From the NCBI RefSeq assembly GCF_001636295.1, contig NZ_CP014209.1, positions 2,480,001 to 2,544,000 on the forward strand: a stretch of 64,000 nucleotides of DNA, given 5' to 3'. Position numbers and translations under genes: made by a program. Of this stretch, positions 7,871-17,032 are shown piece by piece (position 1 is the stretch's first letter; every line of letters starts with the position of its first letter). The DNA comes from Isoptericola dokdonensis DS-3. Its GTDB lineage: Bacteria; Actinomycetota; Actinomycetes; Actinomycetales; Cellulomonadaceae. A model generated the notes under the pieces. That model saw only the letters and a list, made by a program, of their open reading frames with translations. It had not been told where the DNA came from and searched no databases.

Positions 7871-8133
7871 TGGACACCCTCGATCGGCAGATCACCACGC
7901 GCGCTCTCCGCGACGGACTTTCCGACGTCGTCAGCCGCGTCGCGTTCGGCCACGAGCGAGTCGGTATCACCCGCAACGGCAAGCTCACCGCTGTCCTGGT
8001 CGACGTCGACGACTTCGCCACCCTCGAACGCCTCGAGGACGCCGCCGACGTCGCCGCGTACGACGAGGCCACGGCGGAGGACGACGGCACCCGGTACGAG
8101 CTGCGTGAGGTTGCAGCCGAGCTCGGCCTGTGA
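7870..8133 (+). CDS. Phd/YefM family antitoxin
   Basis: An 87-residue protein with an N-terminal Phd/YefM fold (ALRDGLSDVVSRV, then RVGITRNGKLTAVLVDVDDFATLE) and an acidic C-terminal tail that would wrap the toxin. It binds DNA and neutralises the RelE-like toxin encoded next. The toxin GTG overlaps its stop by 4 bp. The ATG lacks a ribosome site, so leaderless translation is possible. Confidence 0.88.
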   Translation: MDTLDRQITTRALRDGLSDVVSRVAFGHERVGITRNGKLTAVLVDVDDFATLERLEDAADVAAYDEATAEDDGTRYELREVAAELGL

Positions 8134-8405
8134 CGGCACCCGACCCGGGTCGCCGCTACAGCGTCATCGTCACCAAGCGGGCCAAGAAGGACCTCGCGGC
8201 GCTCGACCGGAAGACGGCCCGCCGCGTCGTCGATGCGCTGTTGGCGCTCGAGACGACACCTCGTCCGCCCGGCTGCAAGAAGCTCACCGGCCGTGAGGCC
8301 TATCGCGTGCGCATCGGGGACTACCGAGCGATCTACACGGTCGAGGACGACCTCCTCGTGGTCGAGGTGATCCGCGTCGGCCATCGTCGCGACGTCTATC
8401 GGTAG
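8130..8405 (+). CDS. RelE/ParE superfamily toxin
   Basis: A 91-residue basic protein with the RelE pattern: YSVIVTKRAKKDLAALDRKTARRVV at the N-terminus (mostly one helix pair), then KKLTGREAYRVRIGDYRAIY, and the end VGHRRDVYR with its conserved terminal His-Arg-Tyr. RelE toxins cut mRNA at the ribosome. The GTG start overlaps the antitoxin stop (GTGA), which gives the standard antitoxin-first order. Confidence 0.88.
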   Translation: MTAPDPGRRYSVIVTKRAKKDLAALDRKTARRVVDALLALETTPRPPGCKKLTGREAYRVRIGDYRAIYTVEDDLLVVEVIRVGHRRDVYR

Positions 8406-8539
8406 AGACACGGGCCGAACGTGGCCGACCCCGGCGACGGGGTGGTTCACCCTCGAGGCCGCTCACCGGCCGGCCGTCAGGGTCGGACCCGGGTGATGCC
8501 GGATACCGGCTCCGCGCCCTCGCCCGTAGCGTCGTGGGC

Positions 8540-8755
8540 ATGAGCAGCAACCCGCAGCAGCCCCGCAAGTTCTACCGCCCGACCCAGGGCCGCGTCCTCG
8601 GCGGCGTGTGCGCCGGGATCGCCGACTACTTCGGCTGGAGCCGCACCACGGTGCGGGTCCTCGCCGCGCTCTCCGTCCTGATCCCGGGACCCCAGGTCCT
8701 CGCCTATATCGTGTGCTGGATCCTGGTGCCGGACCAGCGCAAGGCGTTCGCCTGA
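8540..8755 (+). CDS. PspC domain protein
   Basis: A 71-residue protein. The PspC motif is clear: FYRPTQGRVLGGVCAGIADY, then FGWSRTTVRVLAAL, and a membrane segment ending CWILVPD. Short PspC proteins act in envelope stress responses. The ATG at 8540 is chosen; a GTG two codons upstream (8534) is possible. It converges on the catalase gene across a strong hairpin. Confidence 0.85.
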   Translation: MSSNPQQPRKFYRPTQGRVLGGVCAGIADYFGWSRTTVRVLAALSVLIPGPQVLAYIVCWILVPDQRKAFA

Positions 8756-8770
8756 GCCGGGAGCGACGGC

Positions 8771-8800
8771 GGGGCGGCGGGACGTCCGTCCCACCGCCCC
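8771..8800. terminator. Bidirectional hairpin terminator
   Basis: 13-nt arms (GGGGCGGCGGGAC / GTCCCACCGCCCC) with one C/A mismatch and a 4-nt loop. It sits between the convergent PspC and catalase stops. Confidence 0.6.
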
Positions 8801-8813
8801 GCGCCGCGCACCG

Positions 8814-10403
8814 TCAGCCGGCGTGCGTGTCCCGCTCGACGAGCGGGTCGGAGGCCTCCTGCCGTGCCTCGCCCGGCTGCGCGCCCGGCGCGCCGAGGTC
8901 CGCGCCGGACCGGACCAGGTCCTCGATCTGCTTGCCCGTGCTCGGGTCGACGGCCTTCCAGTAGGCGAACGCGCGCTCCAGGACGTCGCCCTTCACTCCG
9001 CCCAGGAGGTGGCCGGCGACGGTCTTGACGAACGCCGCGCGCTGGGCGTCGTCCCACACGTCGCGCACCAGGGTGCCGGCCTGGGAGAAGTCGTCGTCCC
9101 GTTCCCGCAGCGTGTACGCCTGGCGCACCATCTCGCCGTCGGACTCCCAGGACGTGTCGACGACGCCGACCTCGTCGGCGTAGCCGCGACCGAACGAGTT
9201 GGGCGCGTACACCGGGTCGTCCCCGCGGTGGTCGTACGCCATCGGTCCGTCCTGCGTGTAGGAGTTGACGTCGACGTGCGGCCGGTTCACGGGGAGCTGG
9301 AGGTAGTTCGCCCCGATGCGGTGGCGGTGCGTGTCCGCGTAGGCGAACGCCCGCCCCAGCAGCATCTTGTCCGGGCTGAACCCGATCCCCGGCACCAGCG
9401 CCGACGGCTCGAACGCCGCCTGCTCGATCTGTGCGAAGAAGTTGTCCGGGTTCTTGTTCAGCGTCATCGTGCCGACCTCGATCAGCGGGTAGTCGCTGTG
9501 CGGCCAGATCTTCGTCAGGTCGAACGGGTTGGTGTGGTAGGTCTTCGCGTCCTCGTACGGCATGACCTGCACCGACAGCGTCCACGACGGGAACTCGCCG
9601 CGGTCGATCGCCTCCGACAGGTCGCGCCGGTGGAAGTCGGCGTCCTGCCCCGCGATGCGGGTGGCGTCGTCGTCGGTGAGCCCCTCCACCCCCTGGTTCG
9701 AGTGGAAGTGGTACTTGACCCAGTGCTTCTCGCCCGCCGCGTTCACCCACAGGTAGGTGTGCGAGCCGTACCCGTTCATGTGCCGGTACGTCCTCGGGAT
9801 GCCGCGGTCGCCCATGAGGTAAGTGACCTGGTGCGCCGACTCGGGGTTGAGGCTCCAGAAGTCCCACTGCATGTTGTTGTCGCGCAGGCCGTTGCCGCCG
9901 CGCCGCTTCTGGCTGCGGATGAAGTGCGGGAACTTCATCGTGTCGCGGATGAAGAAGATCGGCGTGTTGTTGCCCACGAGGTCGTAGTTGCCCTCGTCGG
10001 TGTAGAACTTCAGGGCGAACCCGCGCGGGTCGCGCCACGTGTCGGGGGAGCCCTGCTCGCCCGCGACGGTGGAGAAGCGGGCGAGCATCTCGGTGCGGAC
10101 CCCGGGCTGGAACAGCCCGGCCTTCGTGTAGGCCGAGACGTCCCCGGTGGTCTCGAAGACGCCGAACGCGCCGGAGCCCTTCGCGTGGACGTTCCGCTCC
10201 GGGACGCGCTCCCGGTTGAAGTGCGCCATCTGGTTGAGGAAGTGCACGTCGTGCAGGACGATCGGGCCGTCCGGTCCGACCGTCAGGCTGTTGCGGTCGC
10301 TCTGCGCCGGCGCGCCGGTGTCGGTCGTGGAGCCGAGCTGCGCCTCGGGCGACGGGCCGGTCTGCACGGACGTGCCGTCGTCGGGCTGGGGGATGTCGGT
10401 CAT
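8814..10403 (-). CDS. Monofunctional haem catalase
   Basis: A 529-residue small-subunit catalase that dismutates hydrogen peroxide in the cytosol. The active-site His is at about residue 73 ([14 protein letters not shown]), Asn at about 146 ([14 protein letters not shown]) and the haem-ligand Tyr in [14 protein letters not shown]. The H-to-N spacing (73) matches other catalases. A Ser/Gly/Pro-rich N-terminal stretch precedes the core and a short acidic tail follows. ATG start behind GAGGAGGACGAG. No adjacent regulator gene. Confidence 0.95.
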   Translation of the reverse strand: MTDIPQPDDGTSVQTGPSPEAQLGSTTDTGAPAQSDRNSLTVGPDGPIVLHDVHFLNQMAHFNRERVPERNVHAKGSGAFGVFETTGDVSAYTKAGLFQPGVRTEMLARFSTVAGEQGSPDTWRDPRGFALKFYTDEGNYDLVGNNTPIFFIRDTMKFPHFIRSQKRRGGNGLRDNNMQWDFWSLNPESAHQVTYLMGDRGIPRTYRHMNGYGSHTYLWVNAAGEKHWVKYHFHSNQGVEGLTDDDATRIAGQDADFHRRDLSEAIDRGEFPSWTLSVQVMPYEDAKTYHTNPFDLTKIWPHSDYPLIEVGTMTLNKNPDNFFAQIEQAAFEPSALVPGIGFSPDKMLLGRAFAYADTHRHRIGANYLQLPVNRPHVDVNSYTQDGPMAYDHRGDDPVYAPNSFGRGYADEVGVVDTSWESDGEMVRQAYTLRERDDDFSQAGTLVRDVWDDAQRAAFVKTVAGHLLGGVKGDVLERAFAYWKAVDPSTGKQIEDLVRSGADLGAPGAQPGEARQEASDPLVERDTHAG

Positions 10404-10502
10404 CGTTCTCGTCCTCCTCGTGGTTCGGGCCGCTGCGGGCGGGTGAGAACGTTCCCCAGTCTGCGACGCCCGACCCGTTCGGGCGACCTGGGCAACCGTC
10501 GG

Positions 10503-11219
10503 TCAGTCCTGCCGCCCGGCCCCCGCAGCCCCACGGCGGGTGTCCCGGCGCAGGTATCCCCAGGCCAGCACGACGCACACGGCACCGTTGAGCAGGCCCG
10601 CGGCGACGTCCGCCGGGCCGTGCATGCCCCGGTAGAGCCGCGAGACGCCGACGGCGAACGGCACGATCATGCACAGGACCGTCACGACCCACCGCAGCAC
10701 ACGGTTCTCGATGCGCTGCGCCAGGAGCGCGAGCGTGAACCACAGGGCGGCCGACGCCCCGGTGTGACCGCTGGGGAAGCTGGACGTCGGCGGCGCGTCG
10801 TCGAGCTTCTCCACGTCCGGGCGCTCGCGGCCGACCACGAGCGACGACGTGAGGAAGATGAGCGCCTGCAGGGAGACGGCGAGCGCGGGGACCACGGCGA
10901 ACCACCACTGCCGGGTGCGCCACCACAGGTAGATCGCGGTGAGCGCGGTGGCGGCGATGACGAACTGCGTCATCCCCAGGTGGCCGACCCACTCGGTGAC
11001 GGTGTTCAGCACGGGGGTGCGCCGCTCGGCGAACCAGCCCTCGATGCCGTCACCGGCGGGCAGGTCGCCGAGCGGCTCGACGATGAGGAACCCGATCCCG
11101 ACGATCAGGCACCACAGCCCGACGGCGGGGGCGAGCGCCCGCACGGCGAGGTCGCGCGCAGCCTGCTTGCCGCTCGGGCGGCTCGTGTCGAGCTCGTAGC
11201 GATGGACGAACGTGCTCAT
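10503..11219 (-). CDS. PAP2 family phosphatase (second of a tandem pair)
   Basis: A 238-residue membrane protein with the three PAP2 acid-phosphatase motifs: VGRERPDVEK, SFPSGHTGASA and RLYRGMHGPADVAAG. About six hydrophobic segments are present. Members dephosphorylate lipid phosphates such as undecaprenyl-PP, PA or PGP. Its ATG follows the stop of the upstream PAP2 gene with no gap, so the two are translationally coupled. Confidence 0.88.
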   Translation of the reverse strand: MSTFVHRYELDTSRPSGKQAARDLAVRALAPAVGLWCLIVGIGFLIVEPLGDLPAGDGIEGWFAERRTPVLNTVTEWVGHLGMTQFVIAATALTAIYLWWRTRQWWFAVVPALAVSLQALIFLTSSLVVGRERPDVEKLDDAPPTSSFPSGHTGASAALWFTLALLAQRIENRVLRWVVTVLCMIVPFAVGVSRLYRGMHGPADVAAGLLNGAVCVVLAWGYLRRDTRRGAAGAGRQD

Positions 11220-11852
11220 TCAGGCCTCCGGTGCGGTGCGGCCACGGGTGGGGTTCCACCCGCGATAGCCGAGGTAGGACGAGGTCGACACGACGGCGCC
11301 GAGCAGCACGCCCGCGACGACGTCGGTCGGGTAGTGCACGCCGAGGAAGATCCTGTCGGCGCAGGTGAGCAGGGTGAGCAGGGTCGCGACGACGGGCACG
11401 ACGACCCGTGCGCGCGGGCCGAGGAGCGGCCACACCAGGAGGGTGAGCGTGACGGCGGCCGTGGCGGCGGCGGTCGCGTGCCCGGACGGGAAGCTGTAGC
11501 CGGGGGCGTCCACGAAGGTCCCGTCGACCAGCGGGCGGACACGGCCCACGGACTCCTTGGCGAGCTGGACGAGCCCCCAGGACACGAGGAGCGTGACCAC
11601 CGCCCACGCCGCCCGGGAGGCCAGGCCGTGGCGTCGCCACACCCACAGGGCGAGCAGCGCACCGGCCGCGTTGACGAGGCCCGGCTGGGTGATCGCCGAC
11701 CACGCCACGAGCGCCGTCTCGAGGGCGGGGTGCGCGGCGGTGACGGCGGTCGCGGCGTCCACGACGGCCTGGTCGAGGTCGTGCAGGGCGCCGTTCGTGC
11801 GGACCAGCCACGTGAGCACGAGGAACGGGACGAACCCGACCAGGCCCCACAC
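11220..11852 (-). CDS. PAP2 family phosphatase (first of a tandem pair)
   Basis: A 210-residue membrane protein with PAP2 motifs KESVGRVRPL, YSFPSGHATAAAT and GVHYPTDVVAG, and about six hydrophobic helices. GTG start (11852) with a weak upstream ribosome site; no better start is visible. Its stop abuts the start of the paralogous downstream PAP2 gene. The two are clearly diverged, so the pair may act on different lipid phosphates. Confidence 0.85.
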   Translation of the reverse strand: MWGLVGFVPFLVLTWLVRTNGALHDLDQAVVDAATAVTAAHPALETALVAWSAITQPGLVNAAGALLALWVWRRHGLASRAAWAVVTLLVSWGLVQLAKESVGRVRPLVDGTFVDAPGYSFPSGHATAAATAAVTLTLLVWPLLGPRARVVVPVVATLLTLLTCADRIFLGVHYPTDVVAGVLLGAVVSTSSYLGYRGWNPTRGRTAPEA

Positions 11853-11964
11853 GACCGCCCGGGTCAGGGCTCGGGCTCGGGGTGCGGGTCGGTCGGCTCG
11901 GCATTCCCGGGACGCTAGTGCCAGGTTCGCCCCGGCGCGCGGCGAGATGTCGGCAATGTGGCGC

Positions 11965-13146
11965 TCACCACGGGCCGAGCACGGGCGCGGGGACAGGGAC
12001 GGGGACGACGCAGTCGGCGAGGAGCGTCCCGTCGGCGCTGGTGAGGACGGCGTGAGCCGTCCAGCCGGCGATGTCGTACGGCGTCTCGACCCCGACCTCG
12101 GGCCCGACCGGCTCGGGGAGCGACGCCTCGAGGTACACCGCGCCGTCGGACGGGAAGTCCCCGGTGACCGCGCCTCCGCCGTCGGCGGTCGAGCTCAGGT
12201 TCAGCCCGTCGGGGGACCGCAGCGAGAGCGCCGCGACGGTGTCCTCGCCCATGGCGCTGTCGCCGTCGTCGTTCAGGACGGCGTGAGCCGTCCAGCCGGC
12301 GACGACCACCGTCGTCGGCTCCTCGACCCGACGGATCCCGAGCCGTGACGACCACCGCTGGGCCGTCGTCGACTCGACGAACGCCGTCGCGGCGAGCGGT
12401 CCGTCGCTGCGGCAGGACGTCGTCTCCGCCGCGCCCGTCGAGGTGCCGCCGCCCGTCACGAGGCACGCCGCGGCGGCGAGCGCGCACACCACGAGCGCCG
12501 CGACGCTGGTGGTCCACGACGGCCAGGTCAGCCGGGGTGCGACGCGGCGCAGCCACATCACCCAGGGGTGCGGGCGCGGGCGCGTCGACCGGACGACGAC
12601 GGTGCCGAGCAGCGAGTCCGCGAACGTGCGGCCCTCCCGGTGCCAGGCGGCGCGCAGGTAGCCGATCATGAGGAACGCGTCGAGGAAGTGGGCCAGCCAG
12701 CGCAGGATCGTGCCCGCCAGCCCGATCGGGCGGCCCGACCCGGCGTCGACGACGGCGATCCCGGCGGCCCGCTTGCCCGGCGTCATCCCGGTGTACGCCT
12801 GGAGGACCGCCAGGGCGAGCAGCGTGCCGCCGGTCCACCACCCGGTACCGGCCGGCAGCGGGTCCTCGTCGCCGCCCCACAGCGGCAGCGTCGCCAGACC
12901 CACGGACGCCCCCGTGGCGAACCAGACGATCGTCGCCACCACGGCCGAGTCGAGCAGCACCGCGATCGCCCGCACCCCCCACGACGCCTTCGGCCGCTCG
13001 GGCGTGAACGGACCGTCGACCGCCGGGCGGCGGCGAGAGCCGGGCGGCGTCGACGCGGGCCGCGGGCCCGACCAGGGCGGGACGAGATACGGCCCGGCGC
13101 CCGTCGGTGCGGCGGTGGGCGGGCCCTCGGCACCGACGGTCGTCAT
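11965..13146 (-). CDS. RDD family membrane protein with repeated C-terminal extracellular part
   Basis: A 393-residue protein. A Pro-rich cytosolic N-terminus (about 1-55) precedes an RDD domain with three or so helices (ending with TPGKRAAGIAVVDA and FLDAFLMIGYLRA). A further membrane segment follows at about 215-235, then an extracellular domain. That domain contains the motif AGWTAHAVL twice, about 77 residues apart. RDD proteins are mostly uncharacterised; some act as transporters. ATG at 13146 is chosen over an upstream in-frame start. Confidence 0.75.
   Translation of the reverse strand: MTTVGAEGPPTAAPTGAGPYLVPPWSGPRPASTPPGSRRRPAVDGPFTPERPKASWGVRAIAVLLDSAVVATIVWFATGASVGLATLPLWGGDEDPLPAGTGWWTGGTLLALAVLQAYTGMTPGKRAAGIAVVDAGSGRPIGLAGTILRWLAHFLDAFLMIGYLRAAWHREGRTFADSLLGTVVVRSTRPRPHPWVMWLRRVAPRLTWPSWTTSVAALVVCALAAAACLVTGGGTSTGAAETTSCRSDGPLAATAFVESTTAQRWSSRLGIRRVEEPTTVVVAGWTAHAVLNDDGDSAMGEDTVAALSLRSPDGLNLSSTADGGGAVTGDFPSDGAVYLEASLPEPVGPEVGVETPYDIAGWTAHAVLTSADGTLLADCVVPVPVPAPVLGPW
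12044..12071. repeat. 28-bp direct repeat, copy 1 (copy 2 at 12275-12302)
   Basis: An identical 28-bp stretch occurs twice inside the RDD gene, 231 bp apart (in frame). Each copy encodes AGWTAHAVL and contains a perfect hairpin, GGACGGC-GTGA-GCCGTCC. It may mark a duplicated protein module that has kept identical DNA in its core. Confidence 0.8.
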
Positions 13147-13237
13147 GCCCGGATGCTCCCAGCCGTCCCGGCCGGTGTCCACCCTCGTCCGAGGGGTGTG
13201 GCACGGGCACCGGCCGGGGCCGCCGGGAGCAGAGCGG

Positions 13238-14803
13238 TCAGGCCTCGAGCGGCTCGGCGGACCGCAGGGCGACCGGCACCTCGGCGGAGGTGCCGGCGGG
13301 TGCCGGCGCGGCGGTCACCGGGACCGGTGCGTCGGTCGCGGTGCGGTCGACGTGCCGCAGGTCGATCTCCTCCTCCGCGCGGGGCCGCGTGAGCAGTGCG
13401 GTGACGACGAACGCCGTCACCCCGGCCGCGGCGGCGACCAGCGTGGCCCAGCCGTCGAAGTCCGCGGTGACCAGGTCGTTGTCGACGTACAGCAGGGTGT
13501 TCGGCACGCCGTAGAGCGTCGGCGTGAGCGCGAGGAAGGTGACCCGGACGACGAACCCGACGCCCGCGCCGACGAGCGCCGCCGTCGACGTGGACCGCCG
13601 CCAGAACAGACCGAGCAGGAACGGCGCGATGAGGCAGGCGAGCATGAGGTCGAACGCGAGGGTGAGCAGGATGCCGGTCTGGGAGACCCGCACGGCGAGG
13701 AAGATGCCGACGAGGACGACGGGCAGCATGGCGATGCGGGTCCAGCGCAGCAGCGGGTCGTGGTGGCCGGGCGCGACCTCACGGCGCACGCCGGCGATGT
13801 TGCGGACGGCGACGGCCGAGGTCGCGAGGATCGCGCCGGACGCCGTCGAGAAGGACGCCGCGACGATGCCGGACAGCACGAGGATGGCGAGCAGCGCGGG
13901 CGCGAAGTCGTCGAGGAGCTGGTAGATGATCGGGGCGTCGGCCGCCGACAGCCCGAGCTCGGCGACGGTGGTCAGCGCGATGAGGGACCACAGGACGCCG
14001 ACGACGGCGGTCGCGCCGGCCCCGATGAAGCACGCCTTCTGGGCGCCCTCCGGGGTCTTCGCCCCGAAGATGCGCTGCATGAAGTCGATGGCGACGAGGT
14101 CGCCGATGCCGAGGGAGACGAGGGTGGCCCAGTTGATGGCGGCGCCCTGGGCGGGGTCGGTGAGCTGGCCGAGGTCGAACGGGCCCATGCCCTCCGGGAT
14201 CGTGATGCCCCAGGTGGAGGCGACCCACACGAACAGCGCGACGGTGGCGACGCCGGTGATGACGGCCTGGATGACGGCGGTGTAGGCGTCGGAGAACAGG
14301 CCGCCGCCGATCGTGTAGGCGAGCACCAGGCACACGGCGAGGACGACGCCGACGATGTACGGCATGCCGGTGAAGTACTCGACGAGGAACCCCATCGCGA
14401 CGAGGTTCCCGGCGAGCAGGATGGTGAACGCGAAGACCATGAGCAGGGAGGCGACGAGCTCGACGGGACGGTTGTAGCGGCGCGCGAAGAAGTCGCCGAG
14501 GGTCAGCAGGCCCATACGGTTCATCGGCTTGGCGAGGAAGAGTCCCGCGAGCAGCAGGCAGATCGCCAGCCCGAGGGCGAGGGAGGCCCCGGCCCAGAAC
14601 CCGTACCCGGAGCTCATGTCCGTGTTGCCCACGGTGGCGTTGGAGTCGACGGCGGCGGTGGTGAGGGCGACGGCGACGAGCGGGATGCCGAGCTGGCGCC
14701 CGGCGACGAGGTAGTTGGCGCTGTCACCGTCGACCTTGCGCGCGACGGCGATGCCGACGACGAGGACGAGGAGGACGGTCAGCGCGACACCGGTGATGAT
14801 CAT
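13238..14803 (-). CDS. Sodium:solute symporter (SSS family), candidate urea/guanidine importer
   Basis: A 521-residue membrane protein with about 13 helices. SSS hallmarks are YLVAGRQLGIPLVAVALT at the N-terminus, AVDSNATVGNTD in the first helices and LTLGDFFARRYNRPVE. Members use Na+ to import solutes; DUR3-type members take up urea. ATG at 14803 with a CAGGAGCACG ribosome site. A 24-bp inverted repeat 34-57 bp upstream is shared with the carboxylase operon at 26.4 kb, which links this transporter to that pathway. A TetR gene lies upstream on the same strand. The substrate is inferred. Confidence 0.82.
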   Translation of the reverse strand: MIITGVALTVLLVLVVGIAVARKVDGDSANYLVAGRQLGIPLVAVALTTAAVDSNATVGNTDMSSGYGFWAGASLALGLAICLLLAGLFLAKPMNRMGLLTLGDFFARRYNRPVELVASLLMVFAFTILLAGNLVAMGFLVEYFTGMPYIVGVVLAVCLVLAYTIGGGLFSDAYTAVIQAVITGVATVALFVWVASTWGITIPEGMGPFDLGQLTDPAQGAAINWATLVSLGIGDLVAIDFMQRIFGAKTPEGAQKACFIGAGATAVVGVLWSLIALTTVAELGLSAADAPIIYQLLDDFAPALLAILVLSGIVAASFSTASGAILATSAVAVRNIAGVRREVAPGHHDPLLRWTRIAMLPVVLVGIFLAVRVSQTGILLTLAFDLMLACLIAPFLLGLFWRRSTSTAALVGAGVGFVVRVTFLALTPTLYGVPNTLLYVDNDLVTADFDGWATLVAAAAGVTAFVVTALLTRPRAEEEIDLRHVDRTATDAPVPVTAAPAPAGTSAEVPVALRSAEPLEA

Positions 14804-14836
14804 GCGTGCTCCTGGCAGTGGTCGCGGCGCCGAGCA

Positions 14837-14860
14837 ACTTTCGATCACTCGACAGATAGT
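14837..14860 (-). promoter_or_regulatory. TetR-type operator, copy 1
   Basis: 24-bp imperfect inverted repeat: half-site ACTTTCnnTC, four spacer bases, then GAnnGAtAGT. The forward sequence matches the site at 26396-26419 at 21 of 24 positions. It lies in the gap between the TetR gene and the symporter start, where an operator would be expected. Confidence 0.7.
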
Positions 14861-14962
14861 GACCACGATTCAGCCGCACCCATGTTTCGGGCGTACTACC
14901 TTCCCGGGAACATTCACGTGACATGTGCCGCGCGCCACACCCGCGACAGGCAGGTGGGCTGG

Positions 14963-15625
14963 TCAGCCGGCGAGCTCGGCCGCGAGCGCCGCGGCCTGGG
15001 TGCGCACGGTGCGCAGCCGGGCCTCGCGGACGCCGAGGAGGCGCTGGGCGGCGTCGGCCAGCAGCGGGGCCACGTCGGCGGCGTCGAGGTCCGGCTCGGT
15101 GCGGCGGCGCAGGATGACGGACTCCACCAGCCCGAACACCAGGCTGGCCTGCGGATGGGCGGCGTCCTCGTCCGTGCCGAGGACGTCGGAGACCAGGCTG
15201 CGGTAGACGCCGTAGAGCTGCTGCCGGTCGGCGTGGAACGGCGCGAACCGGTCGTCGCCCAGCTCGGGGAGCAGGTACAGCGAGCCGGTGTTGTCCTCTC
15301 CGGACAGCAGCAGGCCGACGTCGTAGGCGCACAGGGCCCACAGGCGGACGTCGGCGGGCTCGTCGCGGCCCGCGAGCGTGGTGGCGTACTCGACCGACGG
15401 CTCGACGGTGGCGCGCAGCAGGGCGAGGAGGATCGCGTGCTTGCCCGTGAAGTAGTGGTACATGCTCGCCTGCGAGATCCCGGCGCCCTGCGCGATGGCG
15501 TAGGTGGAGGTGCTGCCGAACCCCGTCTCGCAGAACAGGCGTGCCGCGGCGACGAGGATGTCCTGCTCGGTCGTGAGGCCCGAGGTGGAGGGGCCCTGGG
15601 CACGGGGACGACCGAGGCGAGGCAT
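14963..15625 (-). CDS. TetR family transcriptional regulator
   Basis: A 220-residue protein with an N-terminal HTH: ILVAAARLFCETGFGSTSTYAIA, then GAGISQASMYHYFTGKHAIL (about residues 25-70). The helical C-terminal domain is typical of TetR effector domains. ATG at 15625. It is followed 159 bp later by the sodium symporter, with an inverted-repeat operator between them, and is separated from the upstream aldarate operon by a hairpin. It is the best candidate to bind the operator pair at 14.8 and 26.4 kb. Its ligand is unknown; a guanidine-pathway compound is a guess. Confidence 0.85.
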   Translation of the reverse strand: MPRLGRPRAQGPSTSGLTTEQDILVAAARLFCETGFGSTSTYAIAQGAGISQASMYHYFTGKHAILLALLRATVEPSVEYATTLAGRDEPADVRLWALCAYDVGLLLSGEDNTGSLYLLPELGDDRFAPFHADRQQLYGVYRSLVSDVLGTDEDAAHPQASLVFGLVESVILRRRTEPDLDAADVAPLLADAAQRLLGVREARLRTVRTQAAALAAELAG

Positions 15626-15668
15626 GCCGCGACGCTAGCAGGGCGGACCGGGTCGGACGGCGCCCGGA

Positions 15669-15700
15669 CGGCTGCCGGACGAGCACCCGGCCGGCAGCCG
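15669..15700 (-). terminator. Terminator of the gudD operon
   Basis: Perfect 10-bp stem CGGCTGCCGG / CCGGCAGCCG with a 12-nt loop, located 7 bp past the gudD stop codon and upstream of the TetR gene on the same strand. Confidence 0.6.
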
Positions 15701-15706
15701 CCGGGG

Positions 15707-17032
15707 TCAGCGCACCAGGCAGGGCCGCTTCGGGTCGAACTCCCAGTCCGCCACGAGGTACTGCATGGCGACGGCGTCGTCGCGCGACCCGAGCCCGTGC
15801 TCCCGGTACAGCTCGTGGGCGGCGGCGAGACGGTCGGGGTCGACCTGCACCCCGAGCCCCGGTGCGGTCGGCACGCGGATCTGCCCGTCGCGGATCAGCA
15901 GCGGGTCCGTCGTCAGGCCCTGCCCGTCCTGCCAGATCCAGTGCGTGTCCAGCGCGGTGATCTCGCCCGGCGCCGCGGCTCCGACGTGCGTGAACATCGC
16001 GAGCGAGATGTCGAAGTGGTTGTTGGAGTGCGACCCCCAGGTCAGACCGAACTCGTGGCACAGGTGCGCCACGCGGACCGAGCCCGCCATCGTCCAGAAG
16101 TGCGGGTCCGCCAGCGGGATGTCGACGGCGTGCTCCCGCACGGCGTGCGCCATCTCCCGCCAGTCCGTCGCGATCATGTTCGTGGCGGTCGGCAGGCCCG
16201 TGGCGCGCCGGAACTCCGCCATGACCTCGCGGCCGGAGAACCGGCCCTCGGCGCCGCACGGGTCCTCGGCGTACGCGACGACGCCGCGCATCCGCCGGCC
16301 CAGCCGGACCGCCTCGTCGAGCAGCCAGCCGCCGTTCGGGTCGAGCGTGATCCGCGCGTCGGGGAACCGCTCCTTGAGCGCGACGACGGCGTCGACCTCC
16401 AGGTCGCCCGCCTGCACCCCGCCCTTGAGCTTGAAGTCGGTGAACCCGTAGCGCTCCTGGGCGGCCTCGGCGAGGCGCACGACGGCGTCGGGCGTCAGCG
16501 CCGCCTCGCGTCGCAGCCGCGACCAGGCGTCCGGCCCGTCGGGCTCGCGCAGGTACGGCAGGTCGGTGGCGTCGGGGTCGCCGACGTAGAACAGGTAGCC
16601 GAGCATGGGCACGGCGTCGCGCTGCTGGCCCTCGCCGAGCAGCTCCGCCACCGGCACCCCGAGAGCCTGCCCGTGCAGGTCGAGCAGAGCGGACTCCAGC
16701 CCGGTGACGGCGTGCACGGTGGTGCGCAGGTCGAACGTCTGGTTGCCGCGCCCGGCGGCGTCGCGCGCGGCGAACGTCGTCGCGACCTGGCGCAGCAGCG
16801 ACCGGAAGCGGGCGACGGCCTGCCCGACGACCAGCGCGCCGGCGTCCTCGATCGTGGTGCGGATCTTCTCCCCGCCCGGCACCTCGCCGAGCCCGGTGCG
16901 CCCCTCGGAGTCCTCGACGAGCACGACGTTGCGCGTGAAGAACGGCCCGTGGGCGCCGGACAGGTTGAGCAGCATCGAGTCGTGCCCGGCGACGGGCACC
17001 ACCTGGACCCGCGCGACGGTGGGCGCGCTCAT
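15707..17032 (-). CDS. gudD: Glucarate dehydratase
   Basis: A 441-residue enolase-superfamily enzyme that dehydrates D-glucarate to 5-keto-4-deoxy-D-glucarate. It carries the family residues: the KLK motif in FTDFKLKGG, metal ligands in TLDPNGGW and [19 protein letters not shown], and the catalytic His in [10 protein letters not shown]. The length fits GudD (about 440-450). The ATG overlaps the stop of the upstream dehydrogenase gene by 4 bp. It is the last gene of a kdgD-dehydrogenase-gudD operon that ends in a hairpin. Confidence 0.93.
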   Translation of the reverse strand: MSAPTVARVQVVPVAGHDSMLLNLSGAHGPFFTRNVVLVEDSEGRTGLGEVPGGEKIRTTIEDAGALVVGQAVARFRSLLRQVATTFAARDAAGRGNQTFDLRTTVHAVTGLESALLDLHGQALGVPVAELLGEGQQRDAVPMLGYLFYVGDPDATDLPYLREPDGPDAWSRLRREAALTPDAVVRLAEAAQERYGFTDFKLKGGVQAGDLEVDAVVALKERFPDARITLDPNGGWLLDEAVRLGRRMRGVVAYAEDPCGAEGRFSGREVMAEFRRATGLPTATNMIATDWREMAHAVREHAVDIPLADPHFWTMAGSVRVAHLCHEFGLTWGSHSNNHFDISLAMFTHVGAAAPGEITALDTHWIWQDGQGLTTDPLLIRDGQIRVPTAPGLGVQVDPDRLAAAHELYREHGLGSRDDAVAMQYLVADWEFDPKRPCLVR

